This document shows positions 8,412-15,349 of a DNA stretch of 64,000 nt, piece after piece. Under the pieces are notes generated by a model. It saw nothing but the letters and a program-made list of their open reading frames with translations. It did not search any database and was not told the origin of the DNA. The DNA lies in the NCBI RefSeq assembly GCF_000285515.1, contig NZ_HE610957.1, positions 1,558,085-1,622,084 of the forward strand. Reading direction: 5' to 3'. Origin of the DNA: Paenibacillus senegalensis JC66. GTDB lineage: Bacteria > Bacillota > Bacilli > Paenibacillales > NBRC-103111. The translations under genes were made by a program, and so were the position numbers. Position 1 is the first letter of the stretch. Each line of letters opens with the position of its first letter.

Positions 8412-8772
8412 TTAAGATTTCACCTCCCCCTGCTAAATGCTTAACTGCTTCCCAAGCGGCTTTGCCGTCCTCGTAGCCTAGCGCGGACGTCCCGCCTTCC
8501 GAGTGAAAGAAAACTCCTCCATCAAAACCACTAGTAAATCCAGTTACATAGCTGGGCAATAGATTTAATCTCTCGCTAGCTATGTAACTCCTACTCCTAC
8601 GCAAACGAAACTGACTTTCCAACCATTCAATACCTTTTTCGGCTGCAAGAACTGCTGACAGGCCACAAGCACATTTGGTACTAATTTCAAACCAGCCATT
8701 TTGCATCGGCTTTAATCCAGTTTTTTCATATGCTTCCTTTACTTGCTCTGGAGCGATTCTATTAATGGTCAT
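8395..8772 (-). CDS. Hypothetical phage protein, 125 aa
   Basis: Starts at the ATG at 8772, set by GGAGGTG 8 nt upstream; an upstream ATG at 8838 falls in the neighbouring gene. Contains CACGLSAVLAAEKG, then a Gly/Phe-rich segment (TGFTSGFDGG) near the middle. These resemble small phage proteins of unknown role. No catalytic pattern is evident. Confidence 0.65.
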   Translation of the reverse strand: MTINRIAPEQVKEAYEKTGLKPMQNGWFEISTKCACGLSAVLAAEKGIEWLESQFRLRRSRSYIASERLNLLPSYVTGFTSGFDGGVFFHSEGGTSALGYEDGKAAWEAVKHLAGGGEILNERNR

Positions 8773-8779
8773 TTGGTGT

Positions 8780-9478
8780 TCACCTCCCCCATTTAATCGA
8801 GCCAGTACCCACAATAGACCTGATATTAGCTTTTGCACGTTCTATCTTGGCCTCTCTGTCACGTCCGGGAATTGTTTTGGGATATCCGTTTGCGGCTGCC
8901 ATAATCCAAGTCGAAGAATCTACACTCTCTAAAGATGTACAAGTATTTAAAATCTGCTTGTGGTTCGTTCCCAAAACGTGAAAGCGAACTCCAGGCTTTC
9001 TATTAATGCATTTATTTATCCAATCAACTACTCGCTTCTTATCCTGAATTGGAACCGTACCGCCCAGTGCTATGAAATCCTCCCCTTTGGATTCGTACCA
9101 ATCAAGATAAGAAAAATCACTACCGTAGTGGAATACTGGTATCGGATTAAAACCTTCCTCTCGCATGATTTGGTAGTACCTACGAGAGATACGGGGATTC
9201 CCTATTACGTCAAGAGTTATATATTTCTGAATGACGTGTACATTGCGATTGATGTAACCCATGTAGTCGATAAGGCTAATATTTCGCTCTTGTGTATATG
9301 CGCTGTATGCTCCACTATCTAGTAAGAATTCCGGCACATATCCAATCTCAGCAACGAAGTCAAGCAGTGATCGGTTCCTAAAGTAAAAATATGAAACTAA
9401 TAAATGCGGTGGCCTTTCAGCCTTAATGGCTTCTAACTCTGCTGATTGTCGAGCCGATACAGCTAAATATTGCTTAAT
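8780..9478 (-). CDS. TGT-superfamily (queuine transglycosylase / DpdA-like) phage protein, probable AUU start
   Basis: Motif order matches tRNA-guanine transglycosylases: LLDSGAYSA (cf. DSGGFQ), ITLDVIGNP, PVFHYGSD, FIALGG (cf. YALGG), FHVLGT (cf. HLLGVG) and SVDSSTW for the second Asp. The C-terminal zinc motif of true TGT enzymes is absent. DpdA proteins of this fold insert 7-deazaguanines into phage DNA; whether this one does is inference. A GTG at 9337 would cut off a well-formed N-terminal part (QYLAVSARQSAELEAIKAE, then HLLVSYFYFRN). The frame is open back to a TAG at 9502; the only codon correctly placed after GGGAGGGTGG is ATT at 9478, giving 232 residues. Confidence 0.6.
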   Translation of the reverse strand: MKQYLAVSARQSAELEAIKAERPPHLLVSYFYFRNRSLLDFVAEIGYVPEFLLDSGAYSAYTQERNISLIDYMGYINRNVHVIQKYITLDVIGNPRISRRYYQIMREEGFNPIPVFHYGSDFSYLDWYESKGEDFIALGGTVPIQDKKRVVDWINKCINRKPGVRFHVLGTNHKQILNTCTSLESVDSSTWIMAAANGYPKTIPGRDREAKIERAKANIRSIVGTGSIKWGR

Positions 9479-9499
9479 CGGATTTCCACCCTCCCTCTC

Positions 9500-9754
9500 C
9501 TAAATCGCTAATTCAGCCACTAACTCCTCAATTTGTTTGCAAATATCCTGCACCCATTCATCCTGACCTGCACACTGGACCGTGAAGGCCAGCTCCTTTA
9601 ACTCGTCTAGCCTGCGCACCAACTCCAAGTTTCGGCGTAGCAGCGGCATGATGAGCTGCAGCTCCGTCCAGCCAATGATTAAGTTGCCGTGCTTGTCGGT
9701 AGACATGTAGGCAATCTCAGCAAGTTTACGGTGTACCGGGTGTATGCCGATCAT
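9500..9754 (-). CDS. Small phage protein (MIGIHPVHRKLAEIAYMS type)
   Basis: 84 residues with AAGGAGG 10 nt before the ATG. The start IHPVHRKLAEIAYMS and the following helices (LVRRLDELKELAF...) resemble a small protein family common in Paenibacillus prophages; its role is unknown to me. It overlaps the excisionase-like gene by 4 nt, so the two are probably co-translated. Confidence 0.7.
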   Translation of the reverse strand: MIGIHPVHRKLAEIAYMSTDKHGNLIIGWTELQLIMPLLRRNLELVRRLDELKELAFTVQCAGQDEWVQDICKQIEELVAELAI

Positions 9755-9942
9755 TGTGAGTGGCCTCCTTGTTCTAATCTAGCTATCCAGTCTAGGTAAG
9801 CTTCTTTGCGAATGCGGCGGCTGTTGCCAGACTTAAAACTTACGATCTCCCCGCTAGTACAGCGCTTATAAACCGTGTTGGGATGCCAGCCTACTAGATC
9901 GGCAACTTGCTTCACCGTGAGGTTAGTAGGAAGATTGTTCAT
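9751..9942 (-). CDS. Excisionase-like helix-turn-helix protein
   Basis: 63 residues: LTVKQVADLVGWHPNTVYKRCTSG is a MerR/excisionase-type winged helix, followed by a basic wing (RRIRKEAYLDWI). It could be the Xis partner of the integrase at 11957 or a transcription regulator of the early operon. AAAGGAG lies 9 nt before the ATG. It is one of the first genes of the leftward transcript. Confidence 0.75.
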   Translation of the reverse strand: MNNLPTNLTVKQVADLVGWHPNTVYKRCTSGEIVSFKSGNSRRIRKEAYLDWIARLEQGGHSQ

Positions 9943-10026
9943 GAATTTTCTCCTTTCTATTCCCTCTTGATCTGATAAAATGGTAATTGACGCTTACCAT
10001 ATTTTTCTAAGAAATGAGGTCATTGA

Positions 10027-10332
10027 ATGAGTGAAACAGGAACGGAGCGATATAATCAGCCTGAAGCATTTGATTATTTGACACCCGGAGAACAAGACCG
10101 CTTAACTAATTGGATCAAAGAAAATTTGACTTTCAGAGAATCGTTCAATAACAAGCACACGTCATATGGACTGAAGCATGTTTTTGAAAGAAATGGAGGG
10201 TGCTATGTCGGCAATGGAGCATTTAAAGGTGCAATGCTCAAGTGTGGATTCAAAGTTCAAGATACTTCAGAGCTAAACTGGGTTTTTAATGTTTCTGAAA
10301 AATCCAAGGCATTTCAAATGAAAAGAGAATAA
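10027..10332 (+). CDS. Hypothetical phage protein, 101 aa, lone rightward gene
   Basis: Starts after GAGGTCATTGA. Contains FNNKHTSYGLKHVFERNGG and NGAFKGAMLKCGFKV, which look like a conserved phage family of unknown role. It is the only rightward gene among leftward ones and ends at a terminator hairpin whose DNA also encodes the 3' end of the opposite-strand gene. Probably expressed from its own promoter, perhaps as a moron-like gene (inference). Confidence 0.7.
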   Translation: MSETGTERYNQPEAFDYLTPGEQDRLTNWIKENLTFRESFNNKHTSYGLKHVFERNGGCYVGNGAFKGAMLKCGFKVQDTSELNWVFNVSEKSKAFQMKRE

Positions 10333-10343
10333 AATTTCCACCT

Positions 10344-10372
10344 AAAACCCGTTTTAATTTGAGCGGGTTTTT
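10344..10372 (+). terminator. Intrinsic terminator after the lone rightward gene
   Basis: AAACCCG and CGGGTTT arms around a 12-nt loop, followed by a T run. It overlaps the last codons of the opposite gene at 10354-10515. Confidence 0.7.
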
Positions 10373-10515
10373 ATATCCTCCGTCACCCTTCTCAACTGTT
10401 CTAAATCCTCACTTAGTGCCTTCTTCATCAATTCGTTACTGTTCAATTTGCTGATATGAAGTTCCAAACCATTGCTAACTTCCTGTAACTTTCGGATGAT
10501 TTGCTGTTGAGTCAC
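10354..10515 (-). CDS. Small helical phage protein, 53 aa, GTG start
   Basis: GTG at 10515 overlaps the stop of the Cro-like gene (GTGA) and follows GGAGGTAGTGAA. The product starts MTQQQIIRKLQEVSNGLEL and looks like one long amphipathic helix or coiled coil. No family recognised. Its 3' end runs through the terminator of the facing gene, so the two transcripts overlap. Confidence 0.65.
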   Translation of the reverse strand: MTQQQIIRKLQEVSNGLELHISKLNSNELMKKALSEDLEQLRRVTEDIKTRSN

Positions 10516-10709
10516 TTCACTACCTCCTTCTCCATGCCAAGCATTTCAGCAATGATAGGCTTCTGCTTCTCGCCCCTTCGTGTACCCTTTAGAATCTCGG
10601 AAACGTATGGAGTGGACAAATTAAGTTTTTCTGCAATGTCTTTCAAGGTGATTCCTTTTTGAAGCATTAGTTTTCGTGCTTGCAGACCGAAATCCGAATA
10701 TTTCTGCAT
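10512..10709 (-). CDS. Cro-like XRE helix-turn-helix regulator
   Basis: 65 residues, nearly all an HTH_3 fold: GITLKDIAEKLNLSTPYVSEILKG. It is the first leftward gene of the control region and faces the CI-type repressor, the layout of a phage lysis/lysogeny switch. AAAAGGAGG precedes the ATG. Likely role: early repressor of the repressor promoter (inference from position). Confidence 0.8.
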   Translation of the reverse strand: MQKYSDFGLQARKLMLQKGITLKDIAEKLNLSTPYVSEILKGTRRGEKQKPIIAEMLGMEKEVVK

Positions 10710-11011
10710 TCTCTTAACCTCCTTTTACAAAGTTTGTAAAATCAAGCTATAAAGTTAGCTAAAAATATTGACATTTTTTAAATCTAGATTTAATATATAG
10801 ACATAGCTAAATAAGACTTTAAAAAGCCTGTTGTGTAGTACATTTCCTTTGCTCCCCAGCGCGAAAATGTATTTGTAAAGGTTATATTTTTTATTGTCTT
10901 TTTAGCTAACCGAATAGCTTACCTAGAGTATATTAAAACTACTTTTAAATGTCAACACATAAATTAAAATTAGTTTTAACTTTTTGTAAGCGAAAGAAAG
11001 GAATCGTTGAG
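10710..11011. promoter_or_regulatory. Divergent control region of the prophage switch
   Basis: AT-rich gap between cro-like and repressor genes. A 10-bp sequence GTTAGCTAAA at 10754-10763 recurs as its exact reverse complement at 10901-10910, with partial copies at 10803 and 10913: candidate operators. A near-consensus rightward promoter, TTGACA at 10768-10773, 17 nt, TAATAT at 10791-10796, would give a leader of about 200 nt to the repressor. A weaker leftward promoter (ATGTCA, 17 nt, TATAGC) has the first operator in its spacer. Confidence 0.6.
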
Positions 11012-11431
11012 ATGACCGCTTTTGATCGCTTAAAAGAACTTTGTGATGCACAAGGAATGTCGGTTAATAAACTTGAAGAAAAGCTTGAATTGAGTAAGAA
11101 CACATTGTATTCCTGGAAAAAGAATACGCCCAAGGGGACCAACTTAATAAGAGTTGCCGACTATTTCAAGGTTTCCACAGACTATCTACTGGGTCGTACC
11201 GATGAACCCCATCTTGCCTCAAGTGACGCACCTGAATGGGCTACAACAAAAGATAAGCGTGATCTTGAAAAATACCTTGCCGATCCCCAAGGCTTGTTTT
11301 ACAAAGGTATTGAGTTTTCTGAGGAAGACCGTGCAAAAATGTTAGGTATGCTAGAAGCAATGTTTTGGGAAGCCAAACGGCAGAATAAAGAGGTTTACAA
11401 AAAATCCAGACAGAAGAACATCAAGGAATGA
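11012..11431 (+). CDS. CI-type XRE repressor (ImmR-like)
   Basis: 139 residues. N-terminal HTH: FDRLKELCDAQGMSVNKLEEKLELSKNTLYSWKK, here read as residues 4-37, then VADYFKVSTDYLLGRTDE, typical of Firmicute phage repressors. The C-terminal half is charged and lacks a LexA-type peptidase, so it would not self-cleave. The downstream ImmA/IrrE-type peptidase is the likely inactivator, as in ICEBs1. Start chosen at 11012 because the upstream extension has no homologous look and lacks a ribosome site. Confidence 0.85.
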   Translation: MTAFDRLKELCDAQGMSVNKLEEKLELSKNTLYSWKKNTPKGTNLIRVADYFKVSTDYLLGRTDEPHLASSDAPEWATTKDKRDLEKYLADPQGLFYKGIEFSEEDRAKMLGMLEAMFWEAKRQNKEVYKKSRQKNIKE

Positions 11432-11461
11432 CAACGGTCTGGCCGGCTAGGGGGAGACAAC

Positions 11462-11878
11462 TTGAACATAAGGCGTCGGGCCAGGAATTTACATCGAAAA
11501 TATAGGACAAGTTGTCCCTTTACGATTGCAGGCAAGTTGGGCATAACGATTATGTTTCTAGACTTGCCGGAAAACGTAAAGGGCTATCAGGACAGGATAC
11601 TCCGCCGAAAGATTATCGTTATCAACGGTAACTTGCCATTTGAAGAGCAACGGTTTATTTGCGCACATGAGCTAGCGCATTTTAGGCTCCATAAAGACCA
11701 TAGTCACTACTTTATTACCCGGCATACCGGATTCTCCTTAGGCCGCTATGAGAACCAGGCTGACGAGTTTGCAACCCATTTGCTCACAGCTGCTGAGGAT
11801 CCAGACATTGACGAACCATTAGAATGGTATTTGTCCCGCTGCGGTGTACCCAAAGAAATGAGTCGATTCATAATTTAA
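11462..11878 (+). CDS. ImmA/IrrE-family metallopeptidase, TTG start
   Basis: 138 residues with HELAH (HExxH zinc site) near residue 77, the following NQADEFATHLL giving the third ligand. The TTG start is fixed by GGGGGAGA 4 nt upstream. In ICEBs1 and related phages such enzymes cleave the ImmR-type repressor after DNA damage or cell signals. Its place between repressor and integrase supports that role here; activity was not tested by anything in the sequence. Confidence 0.85.
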   Translation: MNIRRRARNLHRKYRTSCPFTIAGKLGITIMFLDLPENVKGYQDRILRRKIIVINGNLPFEEQRFICAHELAHFRLHKDHSHYFITRHTGFSLGRYENQADEFATHLLTAAEDPDIDEPLEWYLSRCGVPKEMSRFII

Positions 11879-11956
11879 AACTTTTGCGCTTTCCAGCTGC
11901 AAGGCTGTTTAAATATACCTATTAACCGAACATATGTTTGAATGGAGGTTGTTGAA

Positions 11957-13102
11957 ATGGCTAGTTTTAGGAAACGGGGATGCACCTGCCAAAAAAAGAA
12001 GAAGTGTAACTGCGGAGCAACATGGGAATTTAGAATTAATGTAATCGATCCTGCAACCGGGAAAAGACATCAACCGGGTGGGAGTGGATACAAAACTAAG
12101 CCGGAAGCAGAGAAAGCTGCAGCTGAAATGTTGACACAATACAATAAAGGTGATTTGTCAGCATCCGCAAAAATAGAGAATGTCGAATCCTTCATGAAAA
12201 AGTACTTGGATAATGTATTGAAAAACGAGATTGAATTGCAAACTTATGAAGGCAAAATAGCTATTATGGAGAATCATATTTTGCCGCATTTAGGTAAAAT
12301 AGGATTGCAAAAACTTACTCCGATGCAAGTTCAAAATTTTATTAACAGTCTCATGGCAAAGAATTTAAGTGCAGGCACTATAATCAACATTATGCGATTA
12401 CTAAACCAGACTCTGAATAAAGCTGTTGAGTGGGGATACGTTGTTAAAAACGTCGCTTCATTGGTTAGTAAACCAACTTATAAAGTTAAAAAATTCTCAG
12501 TTTGGACGAAAGATCAATTTGAGTATTTTCTGAAGAAAAGTAACTCTAGCCGAGTTTACCCATTTTATTTAATAGCCCTTACGTCCGGCATGCGACCAGG
12601 TGAAATAACGGCTCTATCATGGGATCATATTAATTTCAGGAAATCAACGATTCGAGTAGAAAGGACAACCGTGTGGACAAAGGAGAAGGGGATTTTTATT
12701 AAAGAAACTCCAAAAAACGATGCATCAAGAAGGACTATCGCAATCCCCCAAACAACCGTAAACTTTTTAAGGGAATTAAAAGTATCTCAGGAACCAAATG
12801 AATTGAACCTCATCATACATGGAAGAAAAGGGCCGATTATGTATAACTCCGTACTCAATCAAATCATGAAAGAGGACGTTTCTAACACCGGACTGCCAAT
12901 GATAACGCCTCATGACCTTAGACACACTCATGCAACCTACCTATTGTCGCCTCCACCATTTGGACTAGCTCAAGGTTTGAAGGCGGTATCTGAGAGGTTG
13001 GGCCATGCAAAAACATCTACTACGTTGAACACTTATACTCACGTACTCCCCAATATGCAAGAGTCTCTTGCCGAGCAATTAGACCAAGCACTTAATCTTT
13101 AG
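11957..13102 (+). CDS. int: Tyrosine-type site-specific integrase
   Basis: 381 residues from the ATG at 11957, 8 nt after GGAGG. Catalytic residues: Arg in TSGMRPGEI (about 212), HDLRH (about 318), His in LGHAKTS, and Tyr in NTYTH (about 359). The N-terminus is unusual: GCTCQ then KKCNCG, two CxC pairs that may bind zinc in the arm-binding domain. It integrates and, with an excisionase, excises the prophage. It is the outermost gene, as expected next to an att site. Confidence 0.95.
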   Translation: MASFRKRGCTCQKKKKCNCGATWEFRINVIDPATGKRHQPGGSGYKTKPEAEKAAAEMLTQYNKGDLSASAKIENVESFMKKYLDNVLKNEIELQTYEGKIAIMENHILPHLGKIGLQKLTPMQVQNFINSLMAKNLSAGTIINIMRLLNQTLNKAVEWGYVVKNVASLVSKPTYKVKKFSVWTKDQFEYFLKKSNSSRVYPFYLIALTSGMRPGEITALSWDHINFRKSTIRVERTTVWTKEKGIFIKETPKNDASRRTIAIPQTTVNFLRELKVSQEPNELNLIIHGRKGPIMYNSVLNQIMKEDVSNTGLPMITPHDLRHTHATYLLSPPPFGLAQGLKAVSERLGHAKTSTTLNTYTHVLPNMQESLAEQLDQALNL

Positions 13103-13150
13103 TGGGCAAAAAGTGGGCAATGCGAATTTTCGCTGAAAAAAACCCTTATA

Positions 13151-13510
13151 CTATCGGGCTTTTCTAATCATATTATAATTGGATTCGAACTGGACGCTGG
13201 CGCGCAAGGTGTTCTGAATGAGTGCAAATTCAAAATGAATTTCCCCATGGGTCCAGTGGTGCTTGCGTTTCAAAGAAGCCACCGCCATTTCAGTGAACAT
13301 TCGAATATGCTCCTTGGATAAGCCTGTTTGCTTAGGCTCCAGCACACCGGATCGGCTCTCTACAGGGAAATGCCTGACTCCGAATTTCCCTACCGTATTT
13401 TGACGAATTTGAACAAATACAACTCCAGAAGATAAATGCATCAACTCTTCACTGATTTCCTTAAAAACTAGATCTAATTGCTTGGCCAGAGGAACCCGTT
13501 CTAATATCAA
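13151..13510 (-). CDS. Conserved hypothetical protein, TTG start
   Basis: 119 residues, TTG at 13510 fixed by GGGAGGGG 6 nt upstream. It has an alternating strand/helix look (VVFVQIRQNTVGKFGVRHFP) without a motif I can assign. It is the first chromosomal gene beside the prophage, ending 49 nt from the integrase stop, so the element may have entered at its 3' side. No signal peptide or membrane segment. Confidence 0.6.
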   Translation of the reverse strand: MILERVPLAKQLDLVFKEISEELMHLSSGVVFVQIRQNTVGKFGVRHFPVESRSGVLEPKQTGLSKEHIRMFTEMAVASLKRKHHWTHGEIHFEFALIQNTLRASVQFESNYNMIRKAR

Positions 13511-13882
13511 ATAAACCCCTCCCTCGCTAAATTATGTAAAAATAAGAAAATTAAGCAAGACTTTAGACTCATTATACTGCGACCTCCGACTTAGTTCAAC
13601 AAAAAATTACCAAATTCGCTCAATTTCTCAACGTGAGGATTGCAAAAAAGTCCAATACGTCAAGTCCCACAAGGCTGTAACACAAATTACTTGCTCTTTT
13701 CATGTGGCATACTGCCGGTCAAGCGAAGCATTTTTTCAGTCTATGGAACCAAAAAAACAACGAAAACAGGTCCCTAGACCTGTTTTTTGTGAGATTCTTT
13801 ATAGACCGTTAGTCACTGCAATGCTATAATCCAATTATATACATATTTTTACACTCTTTGTAGATAGGAGGCTGTTACCTGT
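13511..13882. other. Intergenic region with an unassigned hairpin
   Basis: About 370 bp between two divergent genes. No coding region is supported. The only clear element is the terminator-like hairpin at 13765-13788. Confidence 0.5.
13765..13790 (+). terminator. Terminator-like hairpin with no obvious gene
   Basis: Perfect 8-bp stem (AACAGGTC/GACCTGTT), 4-nt loop, T6 tail on the plus strand. It lies about 95 bp before the chemoreceptor ATG and about 660 bp after the integrase, so it may end the integrase message, a small RNA, or act as an attenuator. Confidence 0.65.
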
Positions 13883-15133
13883 ATGGAGCGTTTTCATTCT
13901 ATGCCCCTCGGCACCAAGCTGCTCATCGGAGCTTACGTTCTCATTGGCGTCTTCTCCATCCTGCTCCTGCTTCTTTCCAAGCTGGCTATCTGGCTAAATC
14001 TGCTGATCCTTCTTGCAATCGCTTTAACTGCCCTGCCTGCGGTTAAAGCTTTAGAGAGATCACTGACTGCACCTATTGAAGCTATGGCTAGAGCCGCCTT
14101 AGCCATAACCAAGGGGGATTTCACCCAGCGTATCAAAGTGGATAGCAGCGATGCAGTCGGTGAGTTAGGACATGCTTTTAACAGCATGACCGACAAGCTC
14201 AAGGAAATTTTACAAGAGACGACAACCATTTCGCGCACCGTTTCAGACAAAAATCGCGAGAATTACATCAAGAATCAGAGCCTGAAGCAGGTGCTTGGAC
14301 AAGTGACGCTTTCCACCGATGAGCTTGCCTCCGGTGCCAATCAGATCTCCGCAGAAATCTCGGGGATTTCCTCAGCGCTTAACGAAATCGAGCAAAGAAT
14401 GGCCAGTTCCGTGGACGCTTCGCGCGAGATGAACTCCCGTTCCCAGGCAATGGCTGAGCTGATCGCCAAAGGTCAGAGCGCGGTTGAGAGTCAGAATCAC
14501 GGCATGCAGAAAAATATTGAAGCAACCTCCCTGGTTTCAACCGCCATTGCACAGTTAGCGGAGCAAGCGGAAGGAATTAACCGGATTACCAGAACGATAT
14601 CCGATATCGCCGAGCAGACCAACCTGCTTTCGCTGAACGCTTCTATTGAAGCCGCCCGGGCAGGCGAGCACGGACAAGGCTTTGCTGTTGTCGCCAATGA
14701 AGTGCGCCAATTAGCCGAGGAATCTACTGCGTCAACCAAGGAAGTGTTTGGCCTCGTCCAGGGAATCAGCCGGGAGATCCAGCAAGCATTGCACCATATT
14801 CAGACTAATGAAGAGATCGTTCTTATGCAGAAAGAATTTATTTTGCAAACTGAATCCGTATTCACAGAAATCGTGGACAGCATACGCTTCATCAGCCAAT
14901 CCATATCCTCATTTGCCGAAGAAAGCGAGTTAATGCTCTCGGGAGCCCGCAGGATCGCTGCAACGATGGAGAACATTGCAGCCATCACCCAGCAATCCGC
15001 AGCCGGTACCGAAGAAGTATCCGCTTCGATGAACGAACAGATTAATGCAGTTCAAGAGATGCTGCAGCAGGCAGAACAGATGACCTCCAACGTGGTCAAG
15101 CTTATGCGGACAATCCAAATTTTCAAAATATAA
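13883..15133 (+). CDS. Methyl-accepting chemotaxis protein without an extracellular sensor
   Basis: 416 residues. Two membrane segments lie back to back (about 13-32 and 34-50) with almost no outside loop, followed by HAMP (about 50-105) and the signalling domain with the hairpin tip [21 protein letters not shown]. Such receptors relay signals to CheA/CheW; sensing here must be in the membrane or cytoplasm. Ribosome site AGGAGG upstream. No chemotaxis neighbours are present, so it is an orphan receptor. Confidence 0.9.
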   Translation: MERFHSMPLGTKLLIGAYVLIGVFSILLLLLSKLAIWLNLLILLAIALTALPAVKALERSLTAPIEAMARAALAITKGDFTQRIKVDSSDAVGELGHAFNSMTDKLKEILQETTTISRTVSDKNRENYIKNQSLKQVLGQVTLSTDELASGANQISAEISGISSALNEIEQRMASSVDASREMNSRSQAMAELIAKGQSAVESQNHGMQKNIEATSLVSTAIAQLAEQAEGINRITRTISDIAEQTNLLSLNASIEAARAGEHGQGFAVVANEVRQLAEESTASTKEVFGLVQGISREIQQALHHIQTNEEIVLMQKEFILQTESVFTEIVDSIRFISQSISSFAEESELMLSGARRIAATMENIAAITQQSAAGTEEVSASMNEQINAVQEMLQQAEQMTSNVVKLMRTIQIFKI

Positions 15134-15183
15134 CGTCATAATCAATTTCATTTGTTGATTAACGTATTTATATGTTTTATCGC

Positions 15184-15232
15184 TAAGCCTCATATAGCTG
15201 CTTGTATTTCAAATAGCTGCTTATGAGGCTTA
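15184..15232. terminator. Bidirectional hairpin between convergent genes
   Basis: TAAGCCTCATA pairs with TATGAGGCTTA 27 nt later. No T run follows, so termination is suggested mainly by its position between the chemoreceptor and pepF. Confidence 0.5.
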
Positions 15233-15349
15233 CATTATGCACCCACACACCACGTGCTTGGAGTTCTCGTGCGGTGCTGAAAGGGTTAATGATCTTCGTT
15301 AATGTTCTTCAGAGCTGCATACAGACAAATTAGCGCTCTCGAAAACATT

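Larger units (their letters stand above)
1..13102. mobile_element. Prophage, replication/regulation/integration end (left part outside window)
   Basis: A continuous block of phage-type genes: primase-helicase, DNA polymerase, MazG, SSB-like, nuclease-like protein and small HTH genes running left, and repressor, ImmA-like peptidase and integrase running right from a divergent control region near 10.7-11.0 kb. Genes are tightly packed with 1-4 nt overlaps on the left arm, unlike the chromosomal genes after 13.1 kb. The integrase marks the right end. No structural or lysis genes are visible, so an integrative element other than a phage is possible. The exact attachment site was not identified. 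Confidence 0.85.

Noticed and set aside
11909..12139. Minus-strand open frame opposite the integrase start
   Set aside because: Shadow of integrase codons with no ribosome site or recognisable product.
13103..13150. tRNA gene as integration target
   Set aside because: No cloverleaf could be drawn around the integrase end.
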